A stretch of 64,000 bases of DNA from Calothrix sp. NIES-4101 (GCA_004296455.1 AP018280.1:2790001-2854000); one strand, 5' to 3'; counted from the first letter of the stretch, positions 26,773 through 37,284 are shown. The notes: generated by a model not told the origin, from the sequence alone. Numbers and translations are program-made.

Positions 26773-28092
26773 ATGACAAAACAACCAGGGGATTCTCAAA
26801 AATTTGACCAAGTAATTGACAGTGACGATAAAAAGTCAATTACCAACACTTGGAAGAATCCCATTATCGATATTTGGAATCACACCACAGCCGGATTAGC
26901 AAAACTTATTCCTGTGGGAGAGATAGCACAAAATCTATCTGGGTGGTTCAATGTTAGCGAAGCGCAGATGGCTGATATTTTAGAAAAAGCGCGATCGCAA
27001 CTGCCGACTACTGAAGCTTTATTAATTGGCAAACCGCAAGCTGGAAAAAGTTCCATAGTTAGGGGTTTGACGGGGGTTTCTGCGGAAATCATTGGACAAG
27101 GGTTTCGTCCCCACACCCAACATACCCAACGCTATGCTTATCCTTCCAGCGATTTACCTCTCATCTTGTTTACCGATACTGTGGGTTTAGGGGATATTAA
27201 CCAAGATACTCAAAGTGTGATTCAAGAGTTAATTGGTGATTTACAGCAGCAAAGTCGTGGTGCTAGGGTTTTGATTTTGACTGTAAAAATTAATGATTTT
27301 GCTACCGAAACATTACGTCTAATTACTCAAGAACTTCGTCAAAAATACCCAAATATTCCCTGTTTGCTGGCTGTCACTTGTTTACATGAAGTTTACCCAG
27401 ATGATATAGATAATCACCTAGATTATCCGCCAAATTTTGTCGAAGTCAATAGACCTTTTGCAGCAATTCAAGAAGCATTTAAAGGGTTATACGATCGCGC
27501 TGTTCTGATTGATTTTACCTTGGAAGAAGATGGTTACAATCCAGTCTTTTATGGTTTAGAAGAACTGCGGGATAATTTAGCCGAATTACTTCCAGAAGCC
27601 GAAGCTGCGGCTCTGAATCAATTACTGACATTAGACAAAGACGCTAGCGAACAAATTGGTAATTTGTATCGTGATGTGGCTCGACGTTACATGTCTGCTT
27701 TTGCAATTATGGCTGGGACATTGGCGGCTGTACCCCTGCCCCTAGCAACAATGCCAGTTTTAACAGCATTACAAGTATCAATGGTGAGTTTATTAGGAAA
27801 AGTATACGGACAAAACCTGACGCGATCACAAGCTGGTGGTATAGTTAGTGCGATCGCAGGTGGTTTCCTGGCTCAAATTGTCGGACGTGAGTTAGTTAAG
27901 TTTATTCCTGGTTTTGGTAGCGTGATTGCAGCTTCCTGGGCTGCTGCCTATACTTGGTCTTTAGGAGAAGCAGCTTGTGTTTACTTTGGTGATTTAATGG
28001 GCGGCAAAAAACCGGAGCCACAACAGATTCAAGCTGTGATGAAACAATCTTTTCAAGAAGCGAAAGAAAGGTTTAAGGGGATGAAAGTTTGA
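26773..28092 (+). CDS. P-loop GTPase with DUF697-like C-terminal membrane domain
   Basis: 439 aa from the ATG at 26773; a TTG three codons earlier is a weaker start. The G1 P-loop is LLIGKPQAGKSSIVRGLTG (near residue 85) and G3 is FTDTVGLGD. The expected G4 NKxD is not present; the corresponding strand reads PCLLAVTCLHEVYP, so nucleotide specificity is uncertain. The C-terminal third (about 300-420) is rich in small hydrophobic residues, GGIVSAIAGGFLAQIVG and FGSVIAASWAAAYTWSLGEAA, as in DUF697/YcjF-like proteins that associate with membranes. Similar dynamin-like or era-like proteins are common in cyanobacteria; their roles are largely unknown. The cupin gene follows 87 bp downstream and may be in the same transcript. 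Confidence 0.82.
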   Translation: MTKQPGDSQKFDQVIDSDDKKSITNTWKNPIIDIWNHTTAGLAKLIPVGEIAQNLSGWFNVSEAQMADILEKARSQLPTTEALLIGKPQAGKSSIVRGLTGVSAEIIGQGFRPHTQHTQRYAYPSSDLPLILFTDTVGLGDINQDTQSVIQELIGDLQQQSRGARVLILTVKINDFATETLRLITQELRQKYPNIPCLLAVTCLHEVYPDDIDNHLDYPPNFVEVNRPFAAIQEAFKGLYDRAVLIDFTLEEDGYNPVFYGLEELRDNLAELLPEAEAAALNQLLTLDKDASEQIGNLYRDVARRYMSAFAIMAGTLAAVPLPLATMPVLTALQVSMVSLLGKVYGQNLTRSQAGGIVSAIAGGFLAQIVGRELVKFIPGFGSVIAASWAAAYTWSLGEAACVYFGDLMGGKKPEPQQIQAVMKQSFQEAKERFKGMKV

Positions 28093-28179
28093 GTGTATTC
28101 GTCACTCTAAAGGAATAGAAATTCCCCTGTTCGTGTTTGATTTTGTACGATTCAATTTACTAAATGTAGGAGAAAAATC

Positions 28180-28521
28180 ATGACGAATTTAGTAAATGAA
28201 GCTAATACACCTTGGTTTACCCAATTACGAGAACAATGTGAATATCCGAGTAATCAAGTTTTTAGCAAGGTTTTGTTCAAAGATGATAATTGCCAATACA
28301 AACTTATTTGTCTGGCAACAGGTCAAAATATGGCTGAACACAGCACAAATCGCAATGCGACAATTACGGTAATAGCAGGACGAGGAGTCCTCACATTGGT
28401 AGGTAAAGAAGTTGCTCTTGAACCTGGTGTTTTTGTGTCTATGCCATTAGGAACTCGCCACGCTTTAAAATCAGAAGAAAATCTCGCCTTCTTACTCATA
28501 TTCTCGGGAAATTTTGGATAA
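28180..28521 (+). CDS. Cupin-domain protein
   Basis: 113 aa, a single small beta-barrel. The first cupin motif region is ATGQNMAEHSTNRNATITVIAGRGVLTLVGKE, and the second is LEPGVFVSMPLGTRHALKSEENLAFLLIFSG. The second-motif His (TRHAL) and one His of the first motif (AEHS) are present, while others of the canonical metal set are missing, so metal binding is uncertain. Such proteins act as small sensors, isomerases or dioxygenase-like enzymes. The ATG has an AGGAG site upstream (TGTAGGAGAAAAATC). It may be co-transcribed with the GTPase; it is convergent with the histidine kinase. Confidence 0.8.
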   Translation: MTNLVNEANTPWFTQLREQCEYPSNQVFSKVLFKDDNCQYKLICLATGQNMAEHSTNRNATITVIAGRGVLTLVGKEVALEPGVFVSMPLGTRHALKSEENLAFLLIFSGNFG

Positions 28522-28544
28522 TTATCCAATAGCCGAAAATTATA

Positions 28545-30320
28545 TTACCCTTCACTATCTGGCACAGTCTCAGGTAAACTCAATACTGGTTGCTGATAAA
28601 GGGGAACTGTAAATGTAACTGTCGAGCCTAAACCTTCCCCCAGGCTGTAAAAGTTGACTTCTCCCCCCATTGCTTCGACGAGTTTCTGGGATATTGCCAG
28701 CCCTAAACCCGTACCTCCATATTGACGAGTACGAGAACCATCAACTTGGGAAAATGATTGAAATAATTTATCTTGTTGATCTAGGGACACACCAATACCT
28801 GTATCTGCTACTCGCAATTTCACCATGCCCGGAAATTCGCAGTTATTGAAGCGTACTTTTTTACGAACCACGTCTGCGCTCAAGGTGATACCGCCTTCAT
28901 GGGTAAATTTGATCGCATTTCCCACTAAGTTAATCATGACTTGTTTGAGCCGCAAATAATCACCGTAGACGACAACTTCATCATAGGTATCAGGTGTTTG
29001 CATTTGGAAACTGAGGTTGCGAGATTCTGCTTGCAGACGCATAGAATTGCCGACATCGGCAAATAATTCCTCTAGGTTTACCGAACCCATTTCCAAGTCT
29101 GTTTTGCCTGCTTCGATTTTGGCAAAGTCAAGAATATCTTGAATAATGTCGAATAAATGTACAGACAATTTATGTGCTTCGTGTAAATATTCGTCCTGTT
29201 CCTCTGGGCTATCTGCCATTCCATCCAAAATTAATTTTAAGAAGCCAATGATTCCATTTAAAGGTGTGCGAATTTCATGGGAAACATTGGCAAGAAATTC
29301 GCTTTTACGCCGAGTGGCTTCTTCCGCTTGATGTCTGGCTGCGGCTAATTCTTTATACAGAGTCGCATGAGCGATCGCAGTTCCTATTTGATCAGCCAGT
29401 TCTTTGGCTAGCTCTAGTTCATCACCAGTCAATGGGTAGCATTCGTTACATAAAGAAACAGCAATAATACTATTGACTTGGTCTTTGTAACTAGTTGCAG
29501 TTACCAAAACCCTTTGCTGCTGTAAGTAAGGATGTTGTGGTGTTTCGATGACAACTGGCTTGAGTTTCGCCAGTGCTTCAGCAAATCCGGGTTCCAAGGC
29601 TAAATCTATTTCTAAACCTAGCATGGAACTAACATGCGGCTTGTGATATTCGGCGATGGCTTCTAAAGTTGAGTCACCAGGAGCATAGGGACAAATAATG
29701 CAGCGTTCAAAATGCAACATTTTGCCTAAACTATCAACTGTTTGTTGCCAAATCACCTCTAAATCCAGTGTGCGGCGAATGTTGCGGGTGATTTTTTCAA
29801 CTAATTTACGGTGTTGTTGCGATCGCAAGGTTAACTCCATTTGAGTTAACATTGGCAATGAGATTTTGTTGGGATGCTGAACTGCGATCGACTGCAATAA
29901 TCTTCCCATCACCAACACCGTCGTTGCCGCGCTACCCAGTGGTGGCATGATTGGAGAAATTACCAATTCCAACTCATACAAATACTGGCGATATCGAAAC
30001 CAGCACTGACAGCGTTCCGGCACTAATGTAGTTAAAATTCGATGTAATCTTTGCAAATACGCAGATTGATCAACTGGCGCAAATGATTCATCCCTATTTA
30101 AATCAGCAACAAGATTACCCAAATTAATTTGGGCATTACTACCTGTATTCTGCAAGTTTTGGCCTAACTGCCAATTAAAGCTCAAATATTCCCCTGTCCG
30201 ATCTTGAGTATAAACAAGTTCGGCTCCTAAACTTGCCCATGAACCATTAGTGTTACTAGCGATCGATTCCAATGTTGTTGAAAATACCTTTGAAAGTTGG
30301 GAATTAGCAGTAATGCTCAT
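28545..30320 (-). CDS. GAF-domain sensor histidine kinase
   Basis: 591 aa, no membrane helix, so soluble. The N-terminal region (about 1-165) is of unknown fold. A GAF-like domain covers about 175-325 (TLDLEVIWQQTVDSLGKML...AKELADQIGTAIAHATLYKEL). The dimerisation/phosphoacceptor helix is KSEFLANVSHEIRTPLNG, with the phosphorylated His at residue 348. The HATPase domain has the N box LVGNAIKFTHEGG, the G1 box VADTGIGVSLD and the G2 box GGTGLGLAIS. There is no receiver domain and no response regulator gene alongside, so it is an orphan kinase. The GAF domain has no obvious chromophore Cys context, so a phytochrome-type photosensor is not supported. It is convergent with the cupin gene. Confidence 0.9.
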   Translation of the reverse strand: MSITANSQLSKVFSTTLESIASNTNGSWASLGAELVYTQDRTGEYLSFNWQLGQNLQNTGSNAQINLGNLVADLNRDESFAPVDQSAYLQRLHRILTTLVPERCQCWFRYRQYLYELELVISPIMPPLGSAATTVLVMGRLLQSIAVQHPNKISLPMLTQMELTLRSQQHRKLVEKITRNIRRTLDLEVIWQQTVDSLGKMLHFERCIICPYAPGDSTLEAIAEYHKPHVSSMLGLEIDLALEPGFAEALAKLKPVVIETPQHPYLQQQRVLVTATSYKDQVNSIIAVSLCNECYPLTGDELELAKELADQIGTAIAHATLYKELAAARHQAEEATRRKSEFLANVSHEIRTPLNGIIGFLKLILDGMADSPEEQDEYLHEAHKLSVHLFDIIQDILDFAKIEAGKTDLEMGSVNLEELFADVGNSMRLQAESRNLSFQMQTPDTYDEVVVYGDYLRLKQVMINLVGNAIKFTHEGGITLSADVVRKKVRFNNCEFPGMVKLRVADTGIGVSLDQQDKLFQSFSQVDGSRTRQYGGTGLGLAISQKLVEAMGGEVNFYSLGEGLGSTVTFTVPLYQQPVLSLPETVPDSEG

Positions 30321-30521
30321 GGCTCAAACTTGGATAAGTTAATGACATACCAAAATCAGGAGATAATAACTCCGCGTATAAACTTGGAGTATTGCTGCTT
30401 AAAGTTTGGCATAAATTTTTACAGCTTTGGCATACTTACCCGCAGTTTTTCGTTTGTTCTTCACTCCAGCATGGCAAAATTCATATTTCTTAATATTTTT
30501 CCCAAGAGTTATTTATGAATT

Positions 30522-30758
30522 TTAGTCATTCCATTCACCGCGAGGAGGCATAGATTTCCGAACGGGAGTACGTGTTAATTCATCATCTCTGGGTACATCT
30601 CCACGTAACCACTGGCGAATAGCCACCTCAATAACTTTGCTGGGATCATTTGTAAGATGCTGGATTTGTTCTAATAACTCAGAATCTAGACGGACTGCAA
30701 TTTCAACTTTATCGGTGACACGCTGTTCCGCATCAGTTGCTTTATCTTTCATATTCAT
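30522..30758 (-). CDS. Ribbon-helix-helix (CopG-like) protein
   Basis: 78 aa. The strand VEIAVRLDSELLEQIQHL, then helix-turn-helix DPSKVIEVAIRQWLRGD, is the pattern of ribbon-helix-helix DNA-binding proteins such as CopG-type antitoxins. The C-terminal tail (DELTRTPVRKSMPPRGEWND) is unstructured and could bind a partner. No toxin gene is adjacent on either side, so it could be an orphan antitoxin or a simple regulator. A stop-free run and ATG start support it as a real gene. Confidence 0.7.
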   Translation of the reverse strand: MNMKDKATDAEQRVTDKVEIAVRLDSELLEQIQHLTNDPSKVIEVAIRQWLRGDVPRDDELTRTPVRKSMPPRGEWND

Positions 30759-31388
30759 AGGTTGATGTACCTGAAACTGGTTTTCTCCAATAACTGGCTA
30801 AGAACGCTTTACTAGTAAGTGGTAAGTAAGTTTAGGATAGCAAATGCAATACCCAGTACCTCCAATACTATTGATGTTTTACGGACATTCACCCTTCGGT
30901 GTCCCTTAGGGAAAGCTTTTAGCAAACAATCGTTTACCAAGACGCAAACCGAGTCTGGCAACTGTTTCACTGTTTATTGTACGCTGCTATTTCCCCAACG
31001 CCAGATTCTCTGTGTATAGGTTTAATATAAATTGACTGTCGAGTTTCGTTCTCTGGTTTAATTTAATAACACAAAAAATTGTATAGCAATATATCTGAAA
31101 ACTCTATCTGCGATCGAAAATCAGTCAACATCAATCATTTACCTATTTGGGTAGCATTCTCTACAACTATTGAATGTACTATTTATACTACATGCTGAGT
31201 TTTTTTGTTTACAGACAGCATGTATACTCATATTCTCTGCACCTACCTAGAAGTCAGGAATATTCTTTGTTAAAAGGATTTAGATTTGCCTGCTACTTAT
31301 TAACTTTTGACTTAATAATTTCTTGTTCTTTAACCAAAATATTTATGGGTTTCCACAATGTCATTGCAGCTAAGATAACTTTAGATGA
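30759..31388. other. Gene-free spacer
   Basis: About 630 bp. Frames on the plus strand here (for example 31174-31392) have composition unlike protein and no ribosome site. I see no RNA gene, only a short CCCTTAGGG-type palindrome near 30902-30910. Confidence 0.35.
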
Positions 31389-31670
31389 CTAAAGAGATTG
31401 TGGACAACTGCCAAATTTGTCTAACATTTGATCTAATATTTGTTGATCAGAAATTGTCCAAACTTCACTGATATGGCTTTTCATCCAGACAGAATTATTA
31501 GAAAAATTTTCATGATATCTACAGGTCAATATTCTATCAATCGGGGGTTCTAACTTTATAACTAGAGGAGAATCTTCGTGATTTTTGTTACCTCGTTCCC
31601 AGCCTCTAGGGGTTAAATGCCATTCAGTCCATTGATTTATATTACCAAAATTTGCAAAATCAGTTTTCAT
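31389..31670 (-). CDS. Conserved-looking hypothetical protein (93 aa)
   Basis: 93 aa from an ATG at 31670. The sequence is protein-like, with a Trp-rich start (NQWTEWHLTPRGWERGN), a basic/charged strand (IDRILTCRYHENFS) and a C-terminal helix ending QILDQMLDKFGSCPQSL. The pattern fits a family of short cyanobacterial proteins of about 90 residues ending in FGxCPxSL that I recall, but I cannot name a domain or function. No membrane segment. It lies between a ribbon-helix-helix protein and an acyltransferase on the same strand, each with its own spacer. Confidence 0.7.
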   Translation of the reverse strand: MKTDFANFGNINQWTEWHLTPRGWERGNKNHEDSPLVIKLEPPIDRILTCRYHENFSNNSVWMKSHISEVWTISDQQILDQMLDKFGSCPQSL

Positions 31671-31827
31671 GTCTTGACGATGATATTTAATTACAATCAG
31701 AATTATGGGATTATTTCACCTTGTTTTGAAATAATTAATCCCACATTTATACAAAGCTAGAAATATTTGACAGTATTTTTGACTGCCAAGATAAATTGAT
31801 TCACTTTCGATTTAAAAAAGCGATTAC

Positions 31828-32541
31828 TTATTTTTCATTTTTGCTTTTATTTATGGTGGCTAAAATTGATTCTTTCTCTTTTCGAGATTTGATAACTCTT
31901 GCAGGAGCTCCGACTGCAACTGAATAAGGAGGAATATTTTTAGTGACAACAGAACCCGCTCCAATCACACTGCCCTCTCCAATAGTTACTCCATCAAGTA
32001 CTACGACTCCATATCCCAGCCAGCAATTATCTTCAATGATAATTCCTTCACGAGTAACACCTTGTGCAGTAATCTTCTGATGAATATCTGTGAAGATATG
32101 ATTATTTGCGAATATGCCGCAGTTTGCTGCGATTAAACAATCTTTCCCGATTGTAATATTTCCAGGTCCTCCTATACAAACATTAGGGCCAAGGAATGTG
32201 TTTTCATGAATATGAATAGTTGTATTATCCATTGCTCCAATTTTAACTCCTTGCTCAAGTGCAACTCCATCACTTAAATCAAGATCATTATTTTCGCCTG
32301 TGGCATCTAGGCGAACGTTTTTAAAAAGATGTACTCCATCGCCAATAGAGATAGATTTAGTATTGATAAACTCAGTTCCGTTTTGGATGTAACCCGATTT
32401 ACCAAGCTTTTTAAAAATAATTTTGTAGAAAATATTACGCAATTTTGAACCGAAGAGAAGAGTAGGAGTATCACCAAAAAAAGTAGTTATTAAAAGTTCT
32501 AAGAATCGGTTGAATTTTAAGGTAAATTTGTTGCTTTTCAT
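31828..32541 (-). CDS. Left-handed beta-helix O-acetyltransferase-like protein
   Basis: 237 aa. From about residue 65 it carries repeated hexapeptide units (SISIGDGVHLFKNVRL, TTIHIHENTFLGPNVCIG, NITIGKDCLIAANCGI, GIIIEDNCWLGYGVVVLDGV, TIGEGSVIGAGSVVTKNI) that form a left-handed beta helix. The terminal PPYSVAVGAPARVIK is the standard end of WbbJ/maltose-acetyltransferase-like enzymes, and the catalytic His is in ANNHIF. The extra N-terminus of about 60 residues (ELLITTFFGDTPTLLFG) resembles that of capsular polysaccharide or colanic acid acetyltransferases. It likely acetylates a sugar in exopolysaccharide or envelope glycolipid; the substrate is unknown. Confidence 0.85.
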   Translation of the reverse strand: MKSNKFTLKFNRFLELLITTFFGDTPTLLFGSKLRNIFYKIIFKKLGKSGYIQNGTEFINTKSISIGDGVHLFKNVRLDATGENNDLDLSDGVALEQGVKIGAMDNTTIHIHENTFLGPNVCIGGPGNITIGKDCLIAANCGIFANNHIFTDIHQKITAQGVTREGIIIEDNCWLGYGVVVLDGVTIGEGSVIGAGSVVTKNIPPYSVAVGAPARVIKSRKEKESILATINKSKNEK

Positions 32542-33923
32542 AGTATTTTAATTGCAATTTTTCAGGAGTGTATCGAAACAATCAAAGAGTGATTTTCATG
32601 CTTAATATTCAGACATATGCAATGAATTCCAGTTAAAAGCAAAAAGTAGTTTAGATAGTATCTTTGATTAACTTGATTTCACTCAAAGGAAATAAACTAA
32701 ACCGTTTTGGTAAATAAATCTGATTTCCAAAGCATATATCTCTCATTCCTCCTCTCAATGAGGTAGAAAATTGTGTGACAAAAATGTCAACAAACAAATA
32801 TTTTCATTATGAGAAAATGAGTATTAAGCTTAAATCTTGTCGATCAGAAGCTTTTGGTGTTTTTCATCACCAAGAAAATTCAACACATCTTGCTTTGGCA
32901 AAGTTAAAACCGGAATAAAAAATTAGATATATAAGCCAATAAAGACTTATATACAGTAGTTATTTCTGAGGGTATTTTCAGTTTTCAAAGGTCTTTTGAC
33001 CTCACATCGTTGACACAATCACACATTTCAGCCCACAACAGCTACAAACTTAATTGTTAGTTGTAGTTTGCTCAAATTAGGGAGAAGTGCAAAAATATAC
33101 TTTGTCAAAGTCAAACTTAGAAATACCCTCTGGCTCTGAAGTGGAGTTAACTAGCCAATACAAACAAGTCTTTAATGATCGCTCCACAGTCTCACAATCA
33201 GTTGTGTCAATTTATGCAAGTATTTTTCACGTTGCCACTATTTAACATCACAGTCACTTGCAATCAGTCAATTAAGTAACTTACCTCTATATCTTAGGTA
33301 AATAACCATAGATATATATGTGATATTGGTTGTGATCAGCGATCGCGATTAGATAAAAATTTTACTAAGGTGGAGTTTCGCCTACTTCAGCCATCTCATT
33401 GAAGTTTACCATCGGCGCAAACTGATAAGCACTACCCCGATTACTATAGCGGCTCTGTTGTAGCCAGTTTATGTAGCCTGTTACTGTAACCATGATGTGC
33501 AGGAGTCTTACAAAATTTTTACATTTTCACTGTTAAAATTAGGAATTACTTTCATTTTCCATTACAACTACAATAACGAATTTCCATTGAATGTAGTATA
33601 AAGTAATGATAAATAATTATTAAATTCTGATAATTGTAAATCATATTCTCACAGTTTACAATGGCTGGGAGGTCGTTATTACCTTGCAACTGGGCTATTG
33701 CTAATTTTTAAATGAGTCAAATTATAATGTTGCGATCGCGTCTCAGTATTCTTGGGTATCAAACTCTGTTCATCACATTTACTTCCAGTACCCTCAGCTA
33801 ACCTAGAAAAACTCATTCTGCCGAATACTACCCAATAACAGCGTTTTGGCAAATAAAGCATTAAAATACATTAAGCTATATCTTCTTTTTTATCTTGGTT
33901 GCTAAACACGGCAAATAAAGTAT
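32542..33923. other. Long spacer upstream of lepA
   Basis: About 1.38 kb with no convincing gene or RNA. It includes HIP1-like sites around 33340 and 33735 and AT-rich runs. Frames such as 33679-33861 (minus) look random. It probably holds the lepA promoter and possibly decayed sequence. Confidence 0.35.
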
Positions 33924-35735
33924 ATGACTGACGTTCCCGCAGCTCGCATTCGCAATTTTTGCATTATTGCCCACATTGACCACGGGAAATCTACCCTAGC
34001 TGACCGCTTGTTACAGGTGACTGGAACCGTGGAACAACGGCAAATGAAGGAACAATTTCTCGATAATATGGACTTGGAACGGGAGCGCGGCATTACAATT
34101 AAGCTGCAAGCTGCCCGGATGAATTACAAGGCAAAGGATGGTCAAGAGTACGTACTTAACCTAATTGATACTCCTGGACACGTGGATTTTTCTTATGAAG
34201 TATCCCGCAGTCTCGCAGCTTGTGAAGGGGCTTTATTAGTAGTGGATGCTTCCCAGGGTGTGGAAGCGCAAACCTTGGCAAATGTTTATCTAGCCTTGGA
34301 GCATGATTTAGAAATTATCCCAGTTTTAAATAAAATTGATTTACCTGGTGCTGAACCAGACAGAGTTGCTGGGGAAATCGAAGAAATTATTGGTTTGGAC
34401 TGTAGCGGTGCTATCCTCGCTTCTGCAAAAGAAGGTATTGGGATTGACGAAATTCTGGAAACCATTGTTGAGAAAGTACCACCACCAAAAAATACTGTTA
34501 ATGACAAGTTACGTGCGTTAATTTTTGATAGCTATTACGACAGCTATCGGGGAGTAATTGTTTATTTCCGGGTGATGGATGGCACTCTCAAGAGAAAAGA
34601 CAAAATTTACCTGATGGCATCGGGTAAGGAATTCGAGATTGATGAAATTGGTATACTCTCACCCACTCAAAAACCTGTTGATGAACTCCACGCAGGGGAA
34701 GTAGGTTATCTAGCAGCAGCAATTAAAGCTGTTGGTGATGCGCGGGTTGGGGATACGATTACCCTGGCTAATGCCAAAGCTCCCGAACCATTACCTGGTT
34801 ATACTGAAGCCAATCCGATGGTATTCTGTGGCATGTTTCCCATTGATGCCGATCAATTCGAGGATTTGCGGGAAGCCTTGGAAAAACTTAGTCTCAACGA
34901 TGCGGCGCTGCACTTTGAACCGGAAACTTCCAGTGCAATGGGTTTTGGCTTCCGTTGCGGGTTCTTGGGTTTGCTACACATGGAAATCGTCCAGGAACGA
35001 TTGGAACGAGAATATAATTTGGATTTGATTATTACTGCGCCTTCGGTGGTATATAAGGTAATCACCATCAAAGGTGAAGATTTATATATAGATAATCCCA
35101 GCCACTTACCATCTCCCAACGAACGTCAAAGCATCGAAGAACCCTACGTCAAAGTGGAGATGATTACTCCGGAAGTTTACGTGGGGACTTTGATGGAACT
35201 GTCGCAAAATCGCCGAGGTATATTCAAAGACATGAAATACCTCACCCAAGGACGGACGACCTTAACTTATGAATTGCCTTTGGCGGAAGTCGTGACTGAC
35301 TTTTTCGACCAGATGAAATCTAGGTCAAGGGGATATGCAAGTATGGAATATCACTTGATCGGCTACCGCGAAAACCCCTTGGTGAAGCTGGATATCATGA
35401 TCAATGGAGACCCCGTAGATTCACTGGCGATGATTGTCCACCGTGATAAAGCCTATGGTGTGGGACGTTCTATGGCTGAAAAGTTAAAAGAATTGATCCC
35501 CCGACATCAATTTAAAGTGCCAATTCAAGCATCAATTGGTAGTAAAGTAATTGCCAGCGAACATATTCCCGCATTACGGAAAGACGTATTGGCGAAATGT
35601 TATGGTGGTGATATTAGCCGGAAGAAGAAACTCTTGCAGAAACAAGCAAAAGGTAAAAAGCGGATGAAAGCCGTTGGTACGGTAGATGTTCCCCAGGAAG
35701 CTTTTATGGCTGTTTTGCGATTGGATCAGCAGTAG
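33924..35735 (+). CDS. lepA: Elongation factor 4 (LepA)
   Basis: 603 aa, full length for LepA. The GTPase domain shows [15 protein letters not shown] (G1), RERGITIK (switch I), [12 protein letters not shown] (G3) and [12 protein letters not shown] (G4). Domains II and III follow, with the EF-G-like domain V. The LepA-specific C-terminal domain ends [19 protein letters not shown] and [10 protein letters not shown]. LepA binds ribosomes and promotes back-translocation or biogenesis under stress; in cyanobacteria it is a conserved housekeeping gene. It stands alone: a long spacer precedes it and the TPR gene downstream is convergent. The start ATG at 33924 matches the family N-terminus ([20 protein letters not shown]). 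Confidence 0.98.
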   Translation: MTDVPAARIRNFCIIAHIDHGKSTLADRLLQVTGTVEQRQMKEQFLDNMDLERERGITIKLQAARMNYKAKDGQEYVLNLIDTPGHVDFSYEVSRSLAACEGALLVVDASQGVEAQTLANVYLALEHDLEIIPVLNKIDLPGAEPDRVAGEIEEIIGLDCSGAILASAKEGIGIDEILETIVEKVPPPKNTVNDKLRALIFDSYYDSYRGVIVYFRVMDGTLKRKDKIYLMASGKEFEIDEIGILSPTQKPVDELHAGEVGYLAAAIKAVGDARVGDTITLANAKAPEPLPGYTEANPMVFCGMFPIDADQFEDLREALEKLSLNDAALHFEPETSSAMGFGFRCGFLGLLHMEIVQERLEREYNLDLIITAPSVVYKVITIKGEDLYIDNPSHLPSPNERQSIEEPYVKVEMITPEVYVGTLMELSQNRRGIFKDMKYLTQGRTTLTYELPLAEVVTDFFDQMKSRSRGYASMEYHLIGYRENPLVKLDIMINGDPVDSLAMIVHRDKAYGVGRSMAEKLKELIPRHQFKVPIQASIGSKVIASEHIPALRKDVLAKCYGGDISRKKKLLQKQAKGKKRMKAVGTVDVPQEAFMAVLRLDQQ

Positions 35736-35812
35736 GAAAGTAGTGCTTTGGGGTAAAGGTTAAAGGTGTTTTTTCCTTTTTCCCTTCCCCTAATTACTAT
35801 TGGTAGTTACCA

Positions 35813-37027
35813 TCAATTTGCCGGAATTTCTTGAATTTTTTGGTTAAAATAACTTTCGTCATGTTGAAGTTGTTGAGCAAATTTTAGTCCTTGTGCAAAT
35901 GCATTTCTTGCTTGGGAATATTCTTTGCGTTCTACGTACATTTGCCCAATTTGATCATAGGCTTTCATTAAACCGTAAAAGTTACCTGCCAGTTCTTCGC
36001 TTTGCAGTAAGATTTGACTGGCTTGGAGCGCTTCATCAAGTTGTCCTTGAGAACGATAAAGGGCAATTAATTTGTGTAAAGCTTCTCCGGAACGGGCATA
36101 TTGTTGCTGTTCCCAAGCTGTAATATAGGCTTGTTGGTAGTTTTGAAAGGCGTTTTCTAAGACACTAGGGTTTTCTTTCGCTAAGTTTTCGTAGCCAGAA
36201 CCGATCGCAATTTGTAATTCGGGTAGTGCGAGTAAATTATTATTTTGAGTGTACATCTCGACAATTTTGTTACGGGTATTAATAGCCTGTTGGTATTGTT
36301 TACTTTGATCGTAGATATAAGCTAATTGTTGTAGATAGGCTAACTCGTCGATGCTTTCGCCTTTTGCAGATGCTAAACCGAATAATTGCTCATAAGTAGC
36401 AGCCGCCTGCGGATAATCAAACCAACTCATGTGAATTGTGCCAATAGTTTTGAGGAGTTCAATTTCCTCAACTTGATTTTTCTGTTGTCTAACCCCAGCT
36501 AAAACCTGCTCATACACTTCGATCGCTAATTTCGGCGATCGCACTTTCTGATATGCTTCCCCTAGTGCCTGCAATATCTCTAAATCTGTGACAGGTGGTA
36601 GTTTTTTGGGTTTTTGAATTGACTGCAACCGTTGTGTAATAAATTGCACTTGGGGGCGGTCATTTGCTCGCCAAGCAATTTCTCCAACTCTTGCCAGTGC
36701 TTGTACTTCGTTGAGAGTTCCCAAATATCGCCGTAACCGTAATTCTCGATTCCAAGTATCAAATGCACCTAGTTTATCGCCGGCTTGGAACTTTGCTGTT
36801 GCTTCTTGATCTAATTTATCCAGCGCTAATGCTAATTGTTGCCGTTCCTGTTCCGTCAAGGGTTGTTTATCAGGATTTCGCGGTAACAAAGGATCAGATA
36901 CCTTAATTTCCAGAGGATTTGGCGGAAACTTATCAGGAGTTGGTTGTTTTTTCGTTTGTGCGATCGCGGTAGAACTAAATACTAACGACAATGATAATGT
37001 AGTAATAATACTTAAACGGTGAATCAT
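35813..37027 (-). CDS. Secreted tetratricopeptide-repeat protein
   Basis: 404 aa from the ATG at 37027. The frame is open further upstream to 37120, but the signal peptide MIHRLSIITTLSLSLVFSSTAIAQ begins at 37027. After a proline-rich linker the protein is helical repeats, several of TPR type: YQKVRSPKLAIEVYEQVLAG, MSWFDYPQAAATYEQLFGLA, IYDQSKQYQQAINTRNKIVEM, QIGQMYVERKEYSQARNAFAQG. It is presumably periplasmic or envelope-bound and mediates protein-protein contacts. No enzymatic motif is visible. It is convergent with lepA and divergent from cpcT; a role in the same process as either is not indicated. Confidence 0.8.
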   Translation of the reverse strand: MIHRLSIITTLSLSLVFSSTAIAQTKKQPTPDKFPPNPLEIKVSDPLLPRNPDKQPLTEQERQQLALALDKLDQEATAKFQAGDKLGAFDTWNRELRLRRYLGTLNEVQALARVGEIAWRANDRPQVQFITQRLQSIQKPKKLPPVTDLEILQALGEAYQKVRSPKLAIEVYEQVLAGVRQQKNQVEEIELLKTIGTIHMSWFDYPQAAATYEQLFGLASAKGESIDELAYLQQLAYIYDQSKQYQQAINTRNKIVEMYTQNNNLLALPELQIAIGSGYENLAKENPSVLENAFQNYQQAYITAWEQQQYARSGEALHKLIALYRSQGQLDEALQASQILLQSEELAGNFYGLMKAYDQIGQMYVERKEYSQARNAFAQGLKFAQQLQHDESYFNQKIQEIPAN

Positions 37028-37284
37028 AAGTAATTTAGAATTGAGAGTAAGGTGTTGAGTATTGAAAATAGGGCATGGGGAATTTATCCAAAACAGCAGT
37101 ATTCTGCCACCATTAGCCATTAACTATTAATCCTGATTAGATAGACGACATCAAGCTAGAAATTCTCCTGCGAAACAAGTTCCCATAGGTTTTAAAATAT
37201 TGATAATACCGTTTAATTTTCCACTCTCTACCCTTGAATCCCTACGGGAAGAGTGTTGTGACATGATTACCCAAAACTTACACA

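Noticed and set aside
30297-30518. Plus-strand 73-codon frame after the histidine kinase start
   Set aside because: Composition is random-like, it overlaps the kinase 5' end and has no convincing ribosome site.
30522-30758. Toxin-antitoxin pair
   Set aside because: Only the ribbon-helix-helix protein is present; no toxin gene is adjacent.
31174-31392. Plus-strand 72-codon frame in a spacer
   Set aside because: Rich in Tyr/Phe/Ser as expected of AT-rich non-coding DNA; it overlaps the end of the more convincing minus-strand gene.
33679-33861. Minus-strand 60-codon frame before lepA
   Set aside because: No ribosome site or structured sequence; likely chance.
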